From positions 124,001-188,000 of the forward strand of contig NZ_SBIW01000012.1 in assembly GCF_004054195.1 (NCBI RefSeq): a stretch of 64,000 bases of DNA. Direction: 5' to 3'. Shown here piece after piece: positions 59,707 through 64,000 of this stretch. Below the pieces are notes generated by a model that was not told the origin of the DNA, made no database searches, and saw only the letters and a list, made by a program, of their open reading frames with translations. A program made the position numbers and the translations under genes. Within the stretch, counting starts at the first letter, position 1; every line of letters starts with the position of its first letter. This DNA is from Mucilaginibacter gilvus (GTDB lineage: Bacteria; Bacteroidota; Bacteroidia; Sphingobacteriales; Sphingobacteriaceae).

Positions 59707-60564
59707 ATGAAACTGATAAGATTTGGCAACGCCGGTAAGGAAAAAGCAGGCGTAAACATAGATGGTGTTAACTACGATGCATCTTTTTTGCAAAGCGATT
59801 ACGATGAGAAATTCTTCGGGCGCGGCGGCCTTGCCGAGCTGGACGCTTACATAAAAGCGCATCAAAGCGAATTGATACCAATCCCCGAAGGCAGCCGTTT
59901 GGGCAGCCCTATCGCCAGGCCGTCGAAAATTGTATGCATCGGCCTTAACTATGCCGATCATGCCAAAGAAACCAACGCGGCAACACCAACCGAGCCTATC
60001 ATCTTCATGAAAAGCACTACCTCGCTGGTTGGGCCAAACGATGATATCATGGTCCCCAAGAACTCGGTAAAAACCGATTGGGAAGTGGAGCTTGCTGTGG
60101 TTATCGGCAAAAAAGCATCTTATGTAGACGAAGCCGAAGCAGCGGACTATATCGCAGGTTACGTTTTGCACAATGATGTATCCGAACGCGAGTTTCAGCT
60201 GGAGCGAAATGGTACCTGGGATAAAGGTAAAGGCTGCGACACCTTTGCGCCGATGGGCCCGTATTTGGTTACACCCGATGAAGCCGGCGATGTAGATGCC
60301 ATGCGCCTGTGGCTCACCGTTAACGGTACCAAAATGCAGGATGGCAATACTTCCAACTTTATTTTTAAAGTGCCTTTTGTAATATCCTATATCAGCCAGT
60401 TTATGACATTGCTGCCGGGTGATGTGATCTCTACCGGTACGCCGGCAGGTGTTGGGCTTGGCTTTAAACCACCCGTATACCTAAAACCCGGCGATGTGGT
60501 TGAATTAGGGATAGATGGTTTGGGTACTTCGAGGCAGGAAGTGGTGGCTTACACCAAAGCTTAA
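59707..60564 (+). CDS. FAH-family hydrolase, probable 2,4-diketo-3-deoxy-L-fuconate hydrolase
   Basis: The 285-residue protein is a fumarylacetoacetate hydrolase-fold enzyme: KIVCIGLNYADHAKETN, EPIIFMKSTTSLVGPNDDIM, DWEVELAVVIGKKA, the metal-binding stretch YVLHNDVSEREFQLERNG, and VISTGTPAGVGLG. The length matches 2,4-diketo-3-deoxy-fuconate/rhamnonate hydrolases, which split the diketo acid to pyruvate and L-lactate. It follows the SDR by six bases. It could also be a ureidoglycolate lyase by annotation transfer, but the neighbours do not support that. The next genes oxidise L-lactate, which fits the lactate product. Confidence 0.88.
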   Translation: MKLIRFGNAGKEKAGVNIDGVNYDASFLQSDYDEKFFGRGGLAELDAYIKAHQSELIPIPEGSRLGSPIARPSKIVCIGLNYADHAKETNAATPTEPIIFMKSTTSLVGPNDDIMVPKNSVKTDWEVELAVVIGKKASYVDEAEAADYIAGYVLHNDVSEREFQLERNGTWDKGKGCDTFAPMGPYLVTPDEAGDVDAMRLWLTVNGTKMQDGNTSNFIFKVPFVISYISQFMTLLPGDVISTGTPAGVGLGFKPPVYLKPGDVVELGIDGLGTSRQEVVAYTKA

Positions 60565-60614
60565 GGCATACAGTACAGGACAATTTAATGATATGAATAC
60601 TGCAGATTTGTAAC

Positions 60615-61364
60615 ATGAGAGTAGGTTTGTTCATCCCCTGTTACGTCGACCAGTTTTACCCCAACGCGGCTATCGCTACGCTGGAGTTGCTGGAAAAACT
60701 TGGCGTAACGGTTGGCTACCCTGCACAGCAAACCTGCTGCGGGCAGCCCATGGCAAACTCGGGTTACGAACATTTAACCGGCGGCTGTAACGATCTTTTT
60801 GTAGACAACTTTGCGGAATTTGATTACGTGGTTTCGCCATCGGGCAGTTGTGCTTTACACATTAAGGAACACCTGCACAGCCACAATAATGAGGAAGCCG
60901 CCACCGGCATCCGCAAAAAAATATACGAGCTTACCGAGTTTTTAACCGACGTTTTAAAGGTGGAAAAACTGGATGCGAAATTCCCGCACCGGGTTGGCCT
61001 GCACCAAAGCTGTCACGGGCAACGCGGCCTTAAACTGGCGCAGATGACGGAATTAACCGCGTCGCCATTCTCCAAACCCGGGAGCTTGCTTGGTATGGTA
61101 GAAGGTGTGGAGCTGGTCCCCCTGAACCGTGCCGATGAATGCTGCGGTTTCGGCGGTACGTTTTGCGTGGCCGAGGAAGCGGTATCGGCAAAGATGGGGA
61201 AAGACCGTGTTGCCGATCATATTCAAAACGGCGCGGAGTACATCACCGCTGCCGACCTCAGTTGCCTCATGCACATGGAAGGCATCCTGAAAAGGCAAAA
61301 AAGCGGGGTAAAGGTGATCCACATTGCCGAGATCCTAAACGGCGTAAAGGAAACAGTAGCATGA
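60615..61364 (+). CDS. lutA: L-lactate dehydrogenase complex subunit LutA
   Basis: The 249-residue protein has two CCG domains with the motifs QQTCCGQPMANSGY (about 41-53) and DECCGFGGTFCVAEE (about 175-188). It also has the HQSCHGQRGLK segment. LutA, LutB and LutC together oxidise L-lactate to pyruvate (known from Bacillus subtilis). It is cytoplasmic and membrane-associated through the complex. It starts 50 bp after the FAH hydrolase gene and overlaps lutB by four bases. Its role here is probably to use the lactate released upstream in the route. Confidence 0.92.
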   Translation: MRVGLFIPCYVDQFYPNAAIATLELLEKLGVTVGYPAQQTCCGQPMANSGYEHLTGGCNDLFVDNFAEFDYVVSPSGSCALHIKEHLHSHNNEEAATGIRKKIYELTEFLTDVLKVEKLDAKFPHRVGLHQSCHGQRGLKLAQMTELTASPFSKPGSLLGMVEGVELVPLNRADECCGFGGTFCVAEEAVSAKMGKDRVADHIQNGAEYITAADLSCLMHMEGILKRQKSGVKVIHIAEILNGVKETVA

Positions 61365-62722
61365 AAGATCACGCCCAACTATCTGAAGTGTTCAATAAAG
61401 ACGAACAGCGCGTAGACTGGCACGATGAAACTCTTTGGTTTGTCCGCCAGAAACGTGATAAGGCCTCGCACCAGATCCCCGATTGGGAAGAGTTGCGCGA
61501 AGCCGCCTCGCAAATAAAACATAATGTACTGTCCAACCTTAGTAATTACCTGGAGCAGTTTGAGCAGCAAGCCATCAACAACGGCATTAGGGTGCATTGG
61601 GCGGCTGATGCAAAAGAACATAACCACATTGTTCATAGTATTTTAAAGCGACATGGCATCAGCCAGATGGTGAAAAGCAAATCCATGCTGACGGAGGAAT
61701 GCCACCTGAACCATTACCTGGAAGAGCAGGGCATTAACGTGGTAGATTCCGACCTGGGCGAACTGATTGTGCAGTTGGCTAAAGAACCACCAAGCCATAT
61801 CGTGCTTCCTTGTATCCATAAGAAAAAAGAAGAGATAGGCGATATATTCCACGAATTTTTGGGCAGTGCCAAAGGTGAGGCCGACCCGCAGGTATTGACC
61901 GAAACCGCCCGCATCCATTTGCGTAATACTTTCTTATCCCGCAGGGCAGCGCTTACCGGCGTTAACTTCGCGGTAGCCGAAACTGGCGAGTTTGTGGTGT
62001 GCACCAACGAGGGTAATGCAGATATGGGCGCGCACCTGTCAGACGTGCATATTGCCAGCATGGGAATAGAAAAACTGATCCCTAAACGCAAGGACCTGGG
62101 CGTGTTTTTGCGCCTGCTTACGCGCAGCGCTACCGGGCAACCTATCACCACCTACAGCAGCCACTTTAAAAGGCCAAGGCCGGGGCAGGAGATGCATATT
62201 GTATTGGTTGATAACGGTCGAAGCATTCAATTAGGCCGCGAAGATTTCCGCAATTCGCTCAAGTGCATCCGTTGCGGGGCCTGTATGAATACTTGCCCGG
62301 TTTACCGGCGCAGCGGGGGGCATAGCTACCATACCGCCGTTGCTGGGCCCATCGGGTCTATCCTCGCACCGAACCTGGATATGAAGCAATATGCCGATCT
62401 GCCCTTTGCGTCCACGCTTTGCGGATCGTGCAGTAACGTTTGCCCGGTGAAGATAGATATCCACGAGCAGCTTTATAAATGGCGGCAGGTAATTATAAAA
62501 GAGGGCTACGGCGATAAAAAGAAAGCAGCAGCCATGCAGGCGATGGCTTATACGCTGTCCTCGCCAAAGATCTACCGCATAGCAGGCAAGGCCGGGCGTT
62601 GGGTAATGAAACATACCCCATTTGCCGTGGGCAACCCCCTGAACCCCTGGTACAAGCAACGCGATATGCCGGATGCACCGAAGGAGTCTTTCGGGGAGTG
62701 GTATAGGAAGAATAGAGAGTAG
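61361..62722 (+). CDS. lutB: L-lactate dehydrogenase complex iron-sulfur subunit LutB
   Basis: The 453-residue protein starts at the ATG at 61361, which overlaps the lutA stop codon; the open frame runs further upstream inside lutA but is not coding. It has an N-terminal LUD-like domain (SLSNYLEQFEQQAINNGIRV-like, with VNFAVAETGEFVVCTNEGN) and two 4Fe-4S motifs, CIRCGACMNTCPVYRR and CGSCSNVCPVK. LutB passes electrons within the LutABC complex. The gene is followed by a long tandem repeat before lutC. Identification is secure. Confidence 0.93.
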   Translation: MKDHAQLSEVFNKDEQRVDWHDETLWFVRQKRDKASHQIPDWEELREAASQIKHNVLSNLSNYLEQFEQQAINNGIRVHWAADAKEHNHIVHSILKRHGISQMVKSKSMLTEECHLNHYLEEQGINVVDSDLGELIVQLAKEPPSHIVLPCIHKKKEEIGDIFHEFLGSAKGEADPQVLTETARIHLRNTFLSRRAALTGVNFAVAETGEFVVCTNEGNADMGAHLSDVHIASMGIEKLIPKRKDLGVFLRLLTRSATGQPITTYSSHFKRPRPGQEMHIVLVDNGRSIQLGREDFRNSLKCIRCGACMNTCPVYRRSGGHSYHTAVAGPIGSILAPNLDMKQYADLPFASTLCGSCSNVCPVKIDIHEQLYKWRQVIIKEGYGDKKKAAAMQAMAYTLSSPKIYRIAGKAGRWVMKHTPFAVGNPLNPWYKQRDMPDAPKESFGEWYRKNRE

Positions 62723-62812
62723 TGGGTGGTGAGTAGTGAGTAGTGAATGGTGAGTGGTAAGTTGTGAGTAGTGAATGGTGAGTTGTGAGTAGTAGGTAGT
62801 GAGTGATGAGAA
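62723..62812 (+). repeat. GTGAGTAGTGA tandem repeat between lutB and lutC
   Basis: Degenerate units of GTGAGTAGTGAATGGTGAG repeat about six times, starting right after the lutB TAG. The stretch is G-rich and T-rich with almost no C. It lies in the 150-bp spacer of an otherwise tightly packed operon. Confidence 0.7.
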
Positions 62813-62838
62813 TAGAAATGCAAGAGGCAATACAGGTA

Positions 62839-62874
62839 AAATAAATTCGACATTGAACATTCTAAATTCGAAAT
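62839..62874 (+). repeat. AATTCGAAAT-type repeat ending at the lutC start
   Basis: AATAAATTCGACATTGAACA and TTCTAAATTCGAAATG end at the ATG of lutC. The block is related to that at 15983-16018, which lies just before the preferred start of the pseudouridine synthase. Confidence 0.55.
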
Positions 62875-63469
62875 GAATAGCCGTGATAAAATATTAGCAG
62901 ATGTACGCCGTAACCAGCCGCCTTTGGTGGCTGCGCCGGATATGGCTGTGTGGGAAGAGAAGGCTGCAGCTAAAGGCGCGTTGCTGGAAACTTTTGCCAC
63001 AGTCGCGGGTAACGTAGGCAGCAGGGTTGTGCTTGTTGATAGTATTGCCGAATTGAAAGCACATTTGGTGATTGCGCCGGGCGCACGGGTGTTAACCTCT
63101 ATACCCGGATTATTGGATCTTGCCAAAGATGCCGCCTTGTTTGCCAACAACGCTCCGCACGAAATGGAGAATGTAGAGCTGGCCATTCTGCAGGCCGAGT
63201 TTGGCGTTGCCGAAAACAGCGCTCTTTGGGTTACCGAAAAACAAATGGGTACCCGCGTGCTGCCCTTTATTTGCCAGCATTTAGCGTTGGTTGTTAAGTC
63301 GACAGATATTGTACCCGATATGCACGCCGCCTACCTGCGTACCCAGGGTACCGACCATGGCTTCGCTGCCTTCATTGCTGGTCCCTCAAAAACAGCCGAT
63401 ATTGAACAATCTTTGGTGCTCGGCGCACACGGACCGAGGAGTTTGGTGATATTTGTTTTGGTGAGTTAA
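62873..63469 (+). CDS. lutC: Lactate utilization protein LutC (LUD domain)
   Basis: The 198-residue protein has the LUD domain: REKILADVRRNQPP-like start (RDKILADVRRNQPP), AEFGVAENSALWVTEKQMG and the end segment GPSKTADIEQSLVLGAHGPR. LutC is the third part of the L-lactate oxidation complex. It is 30-40 residues shorter than many LutC proteins, with a compact N-terminus. The ATG overlaps the end of a repeat, so the repeat may affect translation. It is the last gene of the six-gene operon as far as the window shows, since a promoter-like box and a new gene follow. Confidence 0.9.
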   Translation: MNSRDKILADVRRNQPPLVAAPDMAVWEEKAAAKGALLETFATVAGNVGSRVVLVDSIAELKAHLVIAPGARVLTSIPGLLDLAKDAALFANNAPHEMENVELAILQAEFGVAENSALWVTEKQMGTRVLPFICQHLALVVKSTDIVPDMHAAYLRTQGTDHGFAAFIAGPSKTADIEQSLVLGAHGPRSLVIFVLVS

Positions 63470-63490
63470 TAAATCATAAAATGGTTTAAT

Positions 63491-63498
63491 TAACTTTG
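63491..63498 (+). promoter_or_regulatory. Bacteroidota -7 box TAACTTTG
   Basis: TAACTTTG matches TAnnTTTG and lies 18 bp before the ATG at 63517. AAATGGT and ACCATTT flank it as an inverted repeat, so an operator over the -7 box is possible. Confidence 0.45.
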
Positions 63499-63516
63499 GT
63501 TACCATTTAATTAATC

Positions 63517-64000
63517 ATGCTTTCCCTTATCAAAGTCCCGAATTATAAACACTGGACATGTCTTTTTGTATCTATAGCCATCGTTTCTTCTTGTATTAGC
63601 AACGCAAATAAACCGGCCGTGACTGTGAAAGATAAATTTGTGAAACCGAGAGCCGTTGAGCGGGAAACTAAAAGAAAGGATAGTTTAAAAGCTGTCCTTA
63701 AATCAAATCTTAATTTTTTTGCAGATAGTTTGCTGGGGGGCAACCAAGCTCCCGTTCAAGCGTATATGAAGCGGTACCAACCCGACACTTGTGGGATACT
63801 TACCTATAAAAACGACCGTTTAAAAGAGAACTTTGAAGGGATTGCTACGGTGAGAAAAATAAACGGCGACAAAGGGCGCGATAGTGTAGTTGTTATTCCG
63901 CCATTTAATTATTGCGACGAGGGTGACTCTTACTTTTTTAACGACCAGAAATTGCCCAGGCTTTATACCCAATCTAATTGCTGCCATCCGAATAATTTAT
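63517..64000 (+). CDS. Hypothetical lipoprotein, 3' truncated by the window
   Basis: The frame is open from the ATG at 63517 to the window end (161 codons). The N-terminus has a lipoprotein-like signal (CLFVSIAIVSSCISN, lipidated Cys about residue 26). A basic helical stretch (KDKFVKPRAVERETKRKDSL) and then strands (QPDTCGILTYKNDRLKENFE, RDSVVVIPPFNYCDEGDSYF) follow. Cysteines in YCDEG and NCCHPNN could form disulfides. I do not recognise a family. Its own -7 box suggests it is separate from the lut operon. Confidence 0.55.
   Translation, partial: MLSLIKVPNYKHWTCLFVSIAIVSSCISNANKPAVTVKDKFVKPRAVERETKRKDSLKAVLKSNLNFFADSLLGGNQAPVQAYMKRYQPDTCGILTYKNDRLKENFEGIATVRKINGDKGRDSVVVIPPFNYCDEGDSYFFNDQKLPRLYTQSNCCHPNNL

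Noticed and set aside
61139..61360. Upstream extension of the lutB frame
   Set aside because: It lies inside lutA and reads as Arg/Gly-rich nonsense; the ATG at 61361 overlaps the lutA stop and gives the family N-terminus.
1..64000. tRNA, rRNA, CRISPR, insertion sequence or phage genes
   Set aside because: I looked for tRNA T-loop signatures, regularly spaced direct repeats with spacers, transposase or integrase motifs, and found none. A covariance search would be needed to exclude small structured RNAs.

Overview
The window reads as a chromosomal segment of a Bacteroidota bacterium, most likely a Sphingobacteriaceae member of the Mucilaginibacter/Pedobacter type. The basis is the gene families (DUF885, DUF2490, DUF1543, PorT-like barrels, GH95 fucosidase, single-domain lipocalin-like lipoproteins), weak or absent Shine-Dalgarno sequences, recurrent Bacteroidota -7 boxes of the form TAnnTTTG upstream of genes, and many short intergenic repeats. 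I see no tRNA, rRNA, CRISPR array, insertion sequence or phage gene. The species assignment is inference; coordinates in homopolymer runs may be off by one or two bases.

Region 1 (1-21.7 kb) is a housekeeping patchwork: DinB-like protein, DUF885 peptidase-like lipoprotein, FtsB/DivIC-like septum protein, DEAD-box helicase, lspA, enolase, an ABC-2 export pair, carA, panB, an RluA-type pseudouridine synthase, a 2,3-diketo-L-gulonate reductase-like enzyme and purN. It ends in a minus-strand cluster with four paralogous small lipoproteins. Two unannotated small ORFs were found by reading the minus strand: a 56-residue protein with two CxxC pairs (14796-14966) and a weaker 31-residue membrane peptide (11820-11915).

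Region 2 (21.8-43 kb) holds purH, the rod-shape operon mreB-mreC-mreD-mrdA-rodA, an acidic coiled-coil-like protein, tdk, a lone response regulator, a phosphodiesterase/flippase pair, envelope proteins, a GAF-PAS histidine kinase and a phosphoglucomutase/phosphomannomutase.

Region 3 (43-64 kb) is metabolic. A five-gene minus-strand operon encodes a Tat-exported PaoABC-like molybdenum hydroxylase (2Fe-2S, FAD plus 4Fe-4S, molybdopterin subunits) with XdhC and a MocA-like nucleotidyltransferase. A GH95 alpha-L-fucosidase is followed at once by a zinc alcohol dehydrogenase. After a three-gene minus-strand operon comes UxaA-type dehydratase - SDR - FAH hydrolase - LutA - LutB - LutC. Read together these form a non-phosphorylating deoxy-sugar route (most simply L-fucose) that would yield pyruvate plus L-lactate, with LutABC oxidising the lactate to a second pyruvate.

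The most unusual non-coding signal is the placement of repeats relative to stop codons. Five copies of a GC-rich hairpin repeat (core CCCCCTnAAGGGGG) lie in the same orientation directly after five different genes. Several unrelated short-period purine-rich tandem repeats also start directly after stop codons. A different repeat sits just before two start codons, and a 25-bp perfect inverted repeat separates mreB from mreC.
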